Below are positions 15,096 through 23,325 of a DNA stretch of 50,341 nt, in pieces. Location: the NCBI GenBank assembly GCA_902797165.1, contig CADBRU010000003.1:1-50341 (forward strand), in the 5' to 3' direction. Every line of letters starts with the position of its first letter. Position 1 is the first letter of the stretch. Source of the DNA: an uncultured Elusimicrobium sp. GTDB taxonomy: Bacteria > Elusimicrobiota > Elusimicrobia > Elusimicrobiales > Elusimicrobiaceae. Below the pieces are notes generated by a model. That model was not told the origin of the DNA. It searched no databases and worked only from the letters and a program-made list of their open reading frames with translations. The translations under genes were made by a program, and so were the position numbers.

Positions 15096-15548
15096 ATGAA
15101 AAAAGGATTCACATTAATTGAACTGTTAGTGGTCGTCTTAATTATCGGCATTTTATCTGCCATCGCGCTGCCGCAATATAATATGGCGGTAGAAAAGGCA
15201 CGCACGGCGGAAGTGTGGGTGAATGTAAAGCACATTAAAGATGCTTATCGATTGTTCCGTTTGGAAAACATAACGGAACCTACGAACGATGACTTCAAGG
15301 AAATGCTGGAATTAAGCGGTGGGGAATGGAGAGATCTCGGCCAATGGCTATATTTCACTAAGAACTTTAGTTATCAGCCGGTGGTCGGTTCTGTAGAAGT
15401 CGCACGGGTATCTGGTTCCGGTACTTATCGCTTGTGGTTTCCTTTTGATGAGGAAGATACTAAATATTGTTGGTATGAAGATGCGGCCGGGCAAAAAATA
15501 TGCCAAAGTGTTTTTGCCAGCCAAGGTTTTGAGGTAGATCAATACTAA
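15096..15548 (+). CDS. Type IV pilin-like prepilin (copy 4)
   Basis: A 150-residue prepilin (MKKG-FTLIELL). The ATG at 15096 is preceded by the best ribosome site of the family, GAAGGAGG. The frame is open 27 codons upstream, but that part has no resemblance to the other copies. The specific domain is related to copies 1 and 6: all contain a LELSGGEW/RW-like segment, the aromatic F-x-Y motif and a C-terminal Cys loop ending KICxSxxxxQGF. It lacks the T-tract promoter; a TATACT at 15047-15052 may be its -10. Followed by a terminator and then dnaJ. Confidence 0.93.
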   Translation: MKKGFTLIELLVVVLIIGILSAIALPQYNMAVEKARTAEVWVNVKHIKDAYRLFRLENITEPTNDDFKEMLELSGGEWRDLGQWLYFTKNFSYQPVVGSVEVARVSGSGTYRLWFPFDEEDTKYCWYEDAAGQKICQSVFASQGFEVDQY

Positions 15549-15566
15549 TAGTATCTTTATTTTCAC

Positions 15567-15600
15567 AAGGCATAAGAATATATTTCTTATGCCTTTTTTA
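15567..15600 (+). terminator. Terminator of prepilin copy 4
   Basis: AAGGCATAAGAA (15567-15578) pairs with TTCTTATGCCTT (15584-15595), followed by a T run. It isolates the prepilin from dnaJ. Confidence 0.88.
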
Positions 15601-15677
15601 TGTATTTACTGTTTGTGCGGGGTTTGATTTCTTTTCGTGGTAGGCCCAAATTTAATAAAATATAGAAAAGAAGATTT

Positions 15678-16796
15678 ATGCCAACGGTTATGAAAGAAGA
15701 TTATTATGAAATTTTAGGTGTTTCGCGCACGTCCTCTCAAACGGAAATCAAGTCTGCCTTCCGTCGCGCGGCCATGAAATGCCACCCCGATTTACACCCC
15801 GGTGACAAACAAGCCGAGGAACAATTTAAGAAAGTCAATGAGGCTTTCTCCATACTCTCTGATCCCCAAAAGAAACAAATGTATGACCAATACGGTCACG
15901 ACGGTGTAAATATGGGTGCGGGCGGTTTTGGCGGATTTAATGCCTCGGGCTTTGGAGACGTGGGGGATATTTTTAGTTCCGTGTTCGGGGATATTTTCGG
16001 CGGCGGTTTCGGGTCTGCCCGCGGGGGAAAACCTCGTGCGCGGCGCGGTGAAGATTTAAAATCAGATGTGGATATTACTTTGGAAGAGGCCTTTGACGGA
16101 CTTGAAAAAGAGATTTCCTATACACGCGTGGACCGTTGCAGCGTGTGCGGCGGGTCCGGCGCGGAAGAAGGCAGTTCTACCAAAACATGCCGCTCTTGCA
16201 ACGGGTCCGGCACGGTAGTATATCAGCAAGGTTTTTTCAGTATGCGCCAAACCTGTCCCGACTGCGGCGGCAAAGGCACTGTGGTAGAAAAACCGTGTAA
16301 AAAATGCCGCGGATCGGGAGTAGAGCGCGTCAAAGAAAAAATCACCGTTAAAATTCCTTCCGGTGTGCGCAGCGGCATTACACTGCGCATTTCCAACGGG
16401 GGAGATATCGGCCAAAACGGCGGCGGGTATGGTGATTTGTATGTAGAAGTACACGTCAAAAATCACAAAATTTTTGAACGTGACGGGGACGATTTGATAT
16501 TAGACGGATACATTACCTATCCGCAAGCGGTGCTGGGCGGCAGTATTAAAGTGCCGACGATTGAAGGAAAAGAAATTGAGGTAACTATCCCCAAAGGAAC
16601 GCAATTTGGGGAAGTGCTTAAAATGCAGGGTTGCGGTATGCCTAAACTGGGTAAGAAAGGATTTGGAGATTTGCTGATTAGAGTGCAAATAGAAGTACCT
16701 AAAAAACCGACGGCCCGTCAAAAAGAATTACTGGAAGAACTTGCCAAAGAAACCGGTGGCAAGAAAAGTTTTTTTGAAAAATTATTTGAGAAATAA
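15678..16796 (+). CDS. dnaJ: Chaperone protein DnaJ
   Basis: A 372-residue full-length type I J-protein that stimulates DnaK ATPase. It has the J domain with HPD (KCHPDLHPG, about 35-43), a Gly/Phe-rich linker (about 75-120), and four CxxCxGxG zinc repeats (CSVCGGSG, CRSCNGSG, CPDCGGKG, CKKCRGSG), then two C-terminal beta-sandwich domains. ATG 15678 is used; a second ATG five codons on (MKEDYYEILG) is closer to the family's usual start. birA follows after 2 bases. Confidence 0.97.
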   Translation: MPTVMKEDYYEILGVSRTSSQTEIKSAFRRAAMKCHPDLHPGDKQAEEQFKKVNEAFSILSDPQKKQMYDQYGHDGVNMGAGGFGGFNASGFGDVGDIFSSVFGDIFGGGFGSARGGKPRARRGEDLKSDVDITLEEAFDGLEKEISYTRVDRCSVCGGSGAEEGSSTKTCRSCNGSGTVVYQQGFFSMRQTCPDCGGKGTVVEKPCKKCRGSGVERVKEKITVKIPSGVRSGITLRISNGGDIGQNGGGYGDLYVEVHVKNHKIFERDGDDLILDGYITYPQAVLGGSIKVPTIEGKEIEVTIPKGTQFGEVLKMQGCGMPKLGKKGFGDLLIRVQIEVPKKPTARQKELLEELAKETGGKKSFFEKLFEK

Positions 16797-16798
16797 TT

Positions 16799-17392
16799 AT
16801 GCCCGAAATTGAATTGCCGATTGCTCGTGTGAGCCGTTTAGTTAGTATAGAAGTTATTGACAGTACGCAAAATGTCGCGCGCGAACTGGCCTTGCAAGGC
16901 ACGCCGGACAGTACGCTTGTTTTGGCGTATGAACAAACCGGCGGGCGCGGTCAATATGAGCGCACATGGGATGCCAAACGCGGCGGAATTTATTTTACAC
17001 TGATCTTGCACCCGGAAAAATCGGTGCGGCATACCGGGCCTTTAAGCATTCGCGCGGCAAAAGCCGTGTGCGAAACACTGCAAAAAATGTTTGGGTTTAA
17101 GACAAAAATCAAACACCCCAATGATGTACTTGTTTGGGAAGAAAAAACTCAAAAATGGAAAAAGATTTGCGGTATTTTAATCGAATCATCCACCGAGGCG
17201 GAACACACCCAGTGGCTGCTGGTGGGTATCGGCATTAATGTCAATAATGCCTTAGCACCGTCCTTGAAAGAAACCGCAACGAGCGTAAAAAAAGTATTGG
17301 GCAGAGAAATTGATCCGGAATGGATTTTGCAGGAAGTGCTGGAAAGTTTTTTTGCGCAGTATGCGCAGTGGCAGTTATCAAACCAAATCTAA
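16799..17392 (+). CDS. birA: Biotin--[acetyl-CoA-carboxylase] ligase
   Basis: A 197-residue biotin protein ligase that activates biotin as biotinyl-AMP and attaches it to carrier lysines. The signature GGRGQYERTWDAKRGG (48-63) and DSTQNVA (21-27) form the nucleotide and biotin site, and the central KHPNDV segment holds the catalytic lysine. There is no N-terminal helix-turn-helix domain, so this is the monofunctional enzyme without repressor activity. It probably shares a transcript with dnaJ and ends at a terminator. Confidence 0.93.
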   Translation: MPEIELPIARVSRLVSIEVIDSTQNVARELALQGTPDSTLVLAYEQTGGRGQYERTWDAKRGGIYFTLILHPEKSVRHTGPLSIRAAKAVCETLQKMFGFKTKIKHPNDVLVWEEKTQKWKKICGILIESSTEAEHTQWLLVGIGINVNNALAPSLKETATSVKKVLGREIDPEWILQEVLESFFAQYAQWQLSNQI

Positions 17393-17399
17393 TAAAAAA

Positions 17400-17420
17400 C
17401 CCCGCACTAGGCGGGGTTTT
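17400..17420 (+). terminator. Intrinsic terminator after birA
   Basis: CCCCGC (17400-17405) pairs with GCGGGG (17411-17416), followed by TTTTT. The A run before the stem allows use by the converging response-regulator gene as well. Confidence 0.88.
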
Positions 17421-17436
17421 TAGTTGGGTTTAAATC

Positions 17437-17805
17437 TTATTGATCCCCTAAAGCCGCTTTTACTTTTGTCACTAAATCTTTAAGCACAAACGGTTTGGCG
17501 CAAAAACCTTTTACTTGCGGGAACGGTTGAAATAATGCTTCGGACTCTACCAAAGCAGAGGTAACCAAGACGGGAATAGAATTAAGTTCCAAATCATGTT
17601 CCATAATGGAAATGACGGATCTTCCGTCCATCCCAGGTAGCATTACATCGAGCAGAATCAAATGCGGACGGACTTGTTTCATTTTGGCAATAGCCTCACG
17701 ACCGTTTTGGCAAGTGTATACTTCATATCCTTCTTTTGCCAAGACCATCATTAAGAGTTGCAAAATGCCCATTTCGTCTTCAATAATTAAAATTCGTTTC
17801 TTCAT
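17437..17805 (-). CDS. Orphan response-regulator receiver domain protein
   Basis: A 122-residue stand-alone CheY-like receiver with no output domain. The phospho-acceptor is Asp53 (LILLDVMLPGMDG), with the acidic pair Glu9/Asp10, Thr82/Ser83 of the switch and Lys104 (FCAKPF). The start ATG at 17805 has AGAGG eight bases upstream; the longer frame begins at a GTG inside that site. No histidine kinase is adjacent, so its partner is unknown. Possible roles include pilus motility control or a phosphorelay, but this is a guess. Confidence 0.93.
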   Translation of the reverse strand: MKKRILIIEDEMGILQLLMMVLAKEGYEVYTCQNGREAIAKMKQVRPHLILLDVMLPGMDGRSVISIMEHDLELNSIPVLVTSALVESEALFQPFPQVKGFCAKPFVLKDLVTKVKAALGDQ

Positions 17806-17842
17806 ATGAAACACCTCTACTTATTTTATTATACTTTTTTAT

Positions 17843-18571
17843 ATGGCAAAAAATACATTTAGTGCAAAAACTTGGAAAAATATGCTTGCCTTTGCAACCC
17901 CGTTTTTTAAGCGGGGTGAGACGGTATTGGTGGGCTTTTCGGGCGGGCCGGACTCGGTATGCCTAGTACATTTTTTACGGTATTTAGCCGGTAAAAAACA
18001 TTTCGAACTGGTTGCGGTGCATGTGCATCACGGCTTGCGCGGTAAAGCAGCAGACGCCGATGCTGCCTTTTGCCGCCGCTTATGCAAAGGGTGGAGTGTG
18101 CCGTTTATTTTAAAGAAAAAAGCCGTACGCGCTTTGGCCAAAAAGTTAGATTTAAGTATCGAACACGCCGCGCGTAAAGCGCGCTATGAGGCCTTTGCAC
18201 AAGCGGCCAAAAACACAGGGGCTACCAAACTGGCGCTTGGGCATCATTTAGATGACCAGGCCGAAACGGTATTGTTAAATTTACTGCGCGGCACACAACC
18301 GGAAGGCTTGTGCGGGATTCCTATGCGGCGCAAATTAAATAAACAAGTAGAAATTGTACGGCCGCTTTTGTGCATTACGCGCGGGGAAGTGGAAGAGTAT
18401 TTGAAAGAAAATAATTTAACTTTTGTGACGGACGAAACCAATTTAGATGATGCTTACCGCCGCAATTGGGTGCGCCATGAACTTTTACCTATGCTTGAAA
18501 AGAAACAACCGCAAATTCGTCAGCATTTGGCTTTAATGGCCGCGCGGCTGAGTGAAAAACTGGGAAAGTGA
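17843..18571 (+). CDS. tilS: tRNA(Ile)-lysidine synthase, short form
   Basis: A 242-residue N-type ATP-pyrophosphatase that makes lysidine at C34 of tRNA-Ile(CAU), allowing AUA decoding. The PP-loop SGGPDS (33-38) and the GHHLDDQAETVLLNLLRG motif are intact, as is the NWVRHELLP segment that ends the catalytic domain. The usual C-terminal tRNA-binding domains are missing: family members are normally about 310-450 residues. No frameshift is apparent, and the gene ends cleanly with a stop, so this may be a naturally minimal enzyme. It converges on nagZ. Confidence 0.9.
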   Translation: MAKNTFSAKTWKNMLAFATPFFKRGETVLVGFSGGPDSVCLVHFLRYLAGKKHFELVAVHVHHGLRGKAADADAAFCRRLCKGWSVPFILKKKAVRALAKKLDLSIEHAARKARYEAFAQAAKNTGATKLALGHHLDDQAETVLLNLLRGTQPEGLCGIPMRRKLNKQVEIVRPLLCITRGEVEEYLKENNLTFVTDETNLDDAYRRNWVRHELLPMLEKKQPQIRQHLALMAARLSEKLGK

Positions 18572-18649
18572 AACATTTGAAATCTTGATAGGTAAAGCAA
18601 TTTGTTCAGGTTTGAAAAATATGGGCTTTGAGGTAATAGGTCTATCCGA

Positions 18650-20053
18650 TTAAAACGGAAAATTGCCTTTAACAATTTGTTTGCCGCATAAAATATCGGC
18701 GGCACAAATTTGCATTTCAGTAGCCGGACTGAAACAAAATAGGCGCGCAGACAGCGCGTCTATTTTTTCACTGCCAAAGGGACTTCCGAAACTGATAAAA
18801 ACGCTTTGTTTGCATTGGCTAGCGGCTTGGGTAAGCACCTTTTGTTCGTCGGCAGACAAATTAATATGTCCCTTAAATGCTTTGAAGTTAGAAAACGAAA
18901 CCGCCAGTAAAACATTGGCCGCGGCGCCGTCGTATTTTTTAACGGAAATGCCGTTTTTTTGCAGTGTTTGTAAAAAAGCAGTGGCGGCAAAATCTTCTTC
19001 ATTTCCAAGTTCCAAATAGGTAATTTCTTGCCCAGCAGATAATTTAATTTTCTCCCCACTCCAAACCGCGCAATCGGGCGCGTAGCGCGTATTAAACTGC
19101 TTTGCAGTTAAACCGTTTTTGACGGGTGTGTGCAAATGTGTGATTAATTCATCTTGCAGTTTTTCCGACGCGGAAATAAATTTTTCAAGTCCCTTTTGTG
19201 TTTGCAGAAAATCAGACAGGGCCACAGAATCTTCAGCCGAAAGCAAAATATGCGCACCCGCTTGCAGCGCCCGCAAAGCGGCTTGTTTTTCGTCTCCGAT
19301 GGCTTTCATACACAAAGCATCTGTCAGCACCGGCCCGTTAAAACCCAAATTGTTTTTGAGTAGTTGGGTGATAGCATGGTAGGAAAGTGAAGTCGGATTT
19401 TGCGGATCTAAATCCGGAAATAATAAATGCGCTACCATCACGCTATCGGCTACCGGCAGTGCGGCGCGGAAAGGGATGAGTTCGTTTTGCGCTAACTGCT
19501 TAAGAGTACGTTGCAAAACGGGCAGCCCTAAATGCGAATCTTGTGTCGTGCGCCCATGCCCGGGAAAATGTTTGATACTGTTAAGTACGCCGCCGTCACT
19601 AAGTCCGCGGCATAAAGCCATGCCCAAGCGCGCAACGAGTTGCGGGTCTTTTCCAAAAGAGCGCGTATTTACAATTGGGTTTTGCGGCTCATCACATAGA
19701 TCAAGTACCGGAGCAAATATCCAATCTACTCCCACACTGCTGGCTTCACGCGCCAAGGTGAGACCCTTTTGATAAGCCGTTTCTTCAGCCCCGCTTGCAC
19801 CGACGGCTAAATTAGATAATACCCAAGTAGTGCCGGGGATCCATTTGCCAAGTCCGTCTTCGTAATCGGCGCAAATAAATAAATGTTTTAAGGGGCTGGC
19901 CGCGCGCAAATCGGTAATCAGTTGTCGCACGGTTTCTAGCGTGCCACCGTAAATACAAAAACCGCCTACGCCGCGTCTTGCCAGTTCAAGTGCGTCGGTG
20001 CGGCTAGTTTTACCAAACCAAAAACCGGGATAAATCAGGCGGTTTATGTTCAT
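18650..20053 (-). CDS. nagZ: Beta-N-acetylhexosaminidase, glycoside hydrolase family 3
   Basis: A 467-residue cytoplasmic enzyme that removes GlcNAc from GlcNAc-anhydroMurNAc-peptides in peptidoglycan recycling. Key family motifs are KHFPGHG (161-167), the general acid/base pair Asp172/His174 in QDSHLGLP, and the nucleophile Asp245 in VLTDALCMK. It is longer than the ~340-residue proteobacterial NagZ, with an extra ~130-residue C-terminal domain as in several other GH3 enzymes. No signal peptide is present, which fits recycling. The ATG at 20053 overlaps the anmK stop as ATGA; the frame continues 18 codons upstream within anmK. Last gene of the recycling operon. Confidence 0.93.
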   Translation of the reverse strand: MNINRLIYPGFWFGKTSRTDALELARRGVGGFCIYGGTLETVRQLITDLRAASPLKHLFICADYEDGLGKWIPGTTWVLSNLAVGASGAEETAYQKGLTLAREASSVGVDWIFAPVLDLCDEPQNPIVNTRSFGKDPQLVARLGMALCRGLSDGGVLNSIKHFPGHGRTTQDSHLGLPVLQRTLKQLAQNELIPFRAALPVADSVMVAHLLFPDLDPQNPTSLSYHAITQLLKNNLGFNGPVLTDALCMKAIGDEKQAALRALQAGAHILLSAEDSVALSDFLQTQKGLEKFISASEKLQDELITHLHTPVKNGLTAKQFNTRYAPDCAVWSGEKIKLSAGQEITYLELGNEEDFAATAFLQTLQKNGISVKKYDGAAANVLLAVSFSNFKAFKGHINLSADEQKVLTQAASQCKQSVFISFGSPFGSEKIDALSARLFCFSPATEMQICAADILCGKQIVKGNFPF

Positions 20054-21141
20054 AAAGTAATCCGTCCCAAAATAGTTTTTTTGCGTGCCCCGGTAGCGGC
20101 CGGACAATGATTGGACTTATGTTGCAAAGTCTGCGCGGCAAACAAAGCAAAGGCGGCTGCTTCTTTGGCCTGCGGATGTATATGAAATTTAGTAGAGGTA
20201 TATACCGGAAGTCCGGTCAATTTTTGCAAATTTTCAAGCAAGGTTTTATTAAATGCCCCGCCGCCGGAAACAATGATTTCTCTCTGCTGATTTTTAGGAA
20301 TAAAATTTTTAATGGCTTGCGCCACTGCCGCTGCCGTAAAATAATTTAACGTAGCCAGTAAATGATTAACTTGCGACTTTTCAAAAGCGGCAAAATGTTT
20401 GTTTAAGTAGGCCGTGCCAAAAGCATTTTTATCTAAACTTTTGGGCGGTTTTTGGCGGAAAAATTTTTGCTGGAGCAAACGTGCGACTAATTTTTTATCT
20501 GCTGTTGCTCGTGCGGCATGCGCGCCGTTTTTATCAAAACTTTGACGTAAAAATTTAGCACAGGCAAGGTCCATTAACGAATTGGCCGGGCCGCAATCAA
20601 ACCCACTTGTTTTGATGTTTTTCCCGACGATAGATAAATTGGCAATGCCGCCCAAATTAAGTAATATTTTGGGAGTATTTTTGCCAAAAACAAATTCATC
20701 AAAAAAGGGTATCAGCGGCGCGCCTTGCCCACCTAAAACCATATCACGCTCTCTAAAATTGCTCACCACCGGGCAGCCGAGTTCTTCTGCCAAATAAGAC
20801 GGTTCGGCAATTTGCAAAGTGTTTGGAAATTTATCTTTCGGACCGTGGTAAACCGTTTGTCCGTGCATACCTACGCCGATTAATTGCGCTTTTGAAATTT
20901 TATGTGTTTTTAGAAACTGTGTTACTTTTTGGGCGTAGAGTTTGCCCAGTTCAAAATGTAGTTGCGACAGTTGCGGTGCGCGTAATTTATAAGCGGTTAA
21001 TAATTTTTTTTGCAAGGCTTTGTGATAAGGGAAATTCTCGAAGGCAACGACGGAAAAAGGAGATAATTTGACCGCCGCAACGGTAAGCCCGTCACAACTG
21101 GTGCCGCTCATTAAACCGAGCAGAATATTTTTACTTGCCAT
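20050..21141 (-). CDS. anmK: Anhydro-N-acetylmuramic acid kinase
   Basis: A 363-residue kinase that opens and phosphorylates anhydroMurNAc to MurNAc-6-phosphate. Motifs GLMSGTSCDG (ATP loop), GMHGQTVYHGP, LNLGGIANLS and FDCGPANSLMD match the AnmK family. ATG 21141 is chosen over an in-frame start 8 codons upstream because MASKNILLGLMSGT begins where family proteins usually do; it overlaps the end of murQ by 11 bases. It passes its product to MurQ, encoded directly upstream. Confidence 0.96.
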   Translation of the reverse strand: MASKNILLGLMSGTSCDGLTVAAVKLSPFSVVAFENFPYHKALQKKLLTAYKLRAPQLSQLHFELGKLYAQKVTQFLKTHKISKAQLIGVGMHGQTVYHGPKDKFPNTLQIAEPSYLAEELGCPVVSNFRERDMVLGGQGAPLIPFFDEFVFGKNTPKILLNLGGIANLSIVGKNIKTSGFDCGPANSLMDLACAKFLRQSFDKNGAHAARATADKKLVARLLQQKFFRQKPPKSLDKNAFGTAYLNKHFAAFEKSQVNHLLATLNYFTAAAVAQAIKNFIPKNQQREIIVSGGGAFNKTLLENLQKLTGLPVYTSTKFHIHPQAKEAAAFALFAAQTLQHKSNHCPAATGARKKTILGRITL

Positions 21142-22024
21142 GCAAAATCTCCCGTAAAAAGCCATGATGTTTTTTGAGCAATTGGTCCGCTTGAGTGCGG
21201 GTGCATTTTTTAACGTGCATCACGATAGCCGTTTTAACTTTATTACCGGAGGCTTTAAGTAATTTAGCGGCGGTTTTTTCGTCCGTTTCGGCAATTGTGC
21301 CGATTAAACGAATCGCGCGGCGGACTAATTTTTGGTTAGTGGGTTGCACATCTACCATTAAATTTTCATAAATCTTTCCGGCGCGTGCCATAGCACCTGT
21401 GGTAATGGCATTAAGTGCCATTTTGGTAGCACTGCCGGCTTTCATGCGGGTAGAGCCGTTTAATGCTTCCGGCCCCGTGGGTAAATAAATAAAAATATCG
21501 GCATTTGTAGCATCAGCCTTTGAATTGCAAGCCAGTAGCGCGCTGTGACAACCATTCTTTTTAGCCGCCTCTAAAGCGCCTAACACATAGGGGGTGGTGC
21601 CGCTGGCAGTTAGTCCAATCACAAAATCATTTGCGCGTGCTTTGGCCAAAATATCTTTGGCCCCTTGCGTAGCATTATCTTCCGCCCCTTCTTGTGAGCG
21701 GAACATAGCCTTTTTACCGCCGGCAATAATGCCCTGTATGTCAGTAGGTTTAACGCCGAAAGTAGGCACACATTCCACGGCTTCGAGTACGCCTAATCTG
21801 CCGCTGGTTCCCGCGCCGATAAAAATAATTTTATGTCCCGTTAAATACGTTTTTGCCGCCAGTTCAATCGCGCGTGCAATAGGTTTGGCGGCCTTTTGTA
21901 CCGCCTGCACCGCTACTTTATCTTCCCTGTTTATCAAGCTGGCTACTTGCAAGGCCGCCGCGCGGTCCAATTTTTTGGTGCGCGGGTTAATAGTTTCGGT
22001 GGCAATTAAATTATTTTTATTCAT
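21131..22024 (-). CDS. murQ: N-acetylmuramic acid 6-phosphate etherase
   Basis: A 297-residue SIS-domain lyase that cleaves the lactyl ether of MurNAc-6-P to GlcNAc-6-P and D-lactate. It contains FIGAGTSGRLGVLEAVECVPTFG-type active-site sequence, the catalytic-Glu region (QEGAEDNATQG) and a second SIS-like stretch (VIGLTASGTTPYVLGAL), with a C-terminal helical part. The start ATG at 22024 is one base from the ampG-like stop. A longer in-frame start exists inside that gene but is unlikely. Confidence 0.97.
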   Translation of the reverse strand: MNKNNLIATETINPRTKKLDRAAALQVASLINREDKVAVQAVQKAAKPIARAIELAAKTYLTGHKIIFIGAGTSGRLGVLEAVECVPTFGVKPTDIQGIIAGGKKAMFRSQEGAEDNATQGAKDILAKARANDFVIGLTASGTTPYVLGALEAAKKNGCHSALLACNSKADATNADIFIYLPTGPEALNGSTRMKAGSATKMALNAITTGAMARAGKIYENLMVDVQPTNQKLVRRAIRLIGTIAETDEKTAAKLLKASGNKVKTAIVMHVKKCTRTQADQLLKKHHGFLREILHGK

Positions 22025-22025
22025 A

Positions 22026-23324
22026 TTAGTTGTGAAATGTTTTTTCCGATTCATCAATGGCTTGAATATGTCTGGTCAGAGGCACAATGGCAAAGGTAAT
22101 TAAACTGATTAGTGCGGTGATCCAAAAGAAAGATTCATAGCCGAAAATATGTTGCAATTTGCCTGATAGCATAGACGGTACCATCATCCCCAGTGCCATA
22201 ATGCCGGTGGAAATAGCATAATGCGAGGTTTTGTATTTACCTTGCGAAACATACATAATAAATACGGTTAAAGCCATCATGGCTAGACCATAACCGAAAT
22301 TTTCAATAGTAATTAAAGTGGCTACCGCGGAAAGCCCCGGTCTTGCAGAGGCCAAATATACGTAGAAAAAGTTAGGAAGCACCAGCGCAATAGCAAAAGG
22401 CCAAATGCATTTTTTAAAGCCGAATTTCCCCAGTAGCCATCCGCCCGCCAAATTGCCGGCGATAATGGCACCCAGTCCCAAGGTGCCCTTAATCAGCCCG
22501 TATTGTTGCATACTCATACCGAGCGCACCTTCTTCCACGGGTTTAAGTAAAAAGAGCGGTACCATTTTTTCCAGTAAAGCCTCTCCAAAACGGTAGAGCA
22601 AAATGAAAAGCAAAATATAAATGATGTTCTTTTGCGTGAAATAGGTTTTGAACGCATCGGCCCAAACGCTTTTTTGGGTAGTATCGGCGGCCGGTTTATC
22701 ATTTGGCGGAACAGGCAGAATAAATTTATGCCACAGGCAAATTCCCGCAAATAAAAGCGCTAAGAAAACAAACATCACCGTCCAGTTTTGGTATTTCGGT
22801 AAAGAGGATGCCAAAGCGCCTGTGGCGGAAATTAAAAGTCCGCTGCCGAAAATCATAGCCAAGCGGTAGAAGATGGTGCGAATCCCTACAAAATAGCCTT
22901 GTTCCGACGGCGTTAGAACCAAAAGATAATAACCGTCCGTGGCAATATCCAAAGAGGCCGACACAAAAGCCGCCAGTGCAAAACCTCCCAAAGAGAGCAT
23001 CAAAAAAGGCGTGGTGGTAATGGCTTGCGCGTGGGTAAACGCATTATAAAAATGCAGCAGCGCAATAAGTAAAAACATGGCGGCCATGCCCATTTGCATC
23101 CCGAGTAGCCAGTTGCGTTTGGTGCTATGTCCGTCTATAAACGGACTCCAAAACATTTTAAGGATCCACGGTAAATAAAGCCACCCGGTCCAAAAAGCAA
23201 TTTGCTCATTGGTGTAGCCCAAATCGCCGTAAAAAACCACCGATACGGTGTTAATAATAATATACGGCATTCCTTCCAAGAAATAAAGAGAAGGAATATA
23301 ATACCACGGAGACGTTTGTTTCAT
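22026..23324 (-). CDS. ampG: AmpG-like muropeptide permease (MFS)
   Basis: A 432-residue major facilitator with about 12 membrane helices. The N-terminal LYFLEGMPYIIINTVSVVFY and the following GYTNEQIAFWTGWLYLPWILK segments are typical of AmpG-type permeases that import GlcNAc-anhydroMurNAc (peptides). Placement directly before murQ, anmK and nagZ supports that substrate. ATG 23324 is preferred: it lies one base after the upstream gene's stop, and the frame beyond it only overlaps that gene. Confidence 0.87.
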   Translation of the reverse strand: MKQTSPWYYIPSLYFLEGMPYIIINTVSVVFYGDLGYTNEQIAFWTGWLYLPWILKMFWSPFIDGHSTKRNWLLGMQMGMAAMFLLIALLHFYNAFTHAQAITTTPFLMLSLGGFALAAFVSASLDIATDGYYLLVLTPSEQGYFVGIRTIFYRLAMIFGSGLLISATGALASSLPKYQNWTVMFVFLALLFAGICLWHKFILPVPPNDKPAADTTQKSVWADAFKTYFTQKNIIYILLFILLYRFGEALLEKMVPLFLLKPVEEGALGMSMQQYGLIKGTLGLGAIIAGNLAGGWLLGKFGFKKCIWPFAIALVLPNFFYVYLASARPGLSAVATLITIENFGYGLAMMALTVFIMYVSQGKYKTSHYAISTGIMALGMMVPSMLSGKLQHIFGYESFFWITALISLITFAIVPLTRHIQAIDESEKTFHN

Positions 23325-23325
23325 A

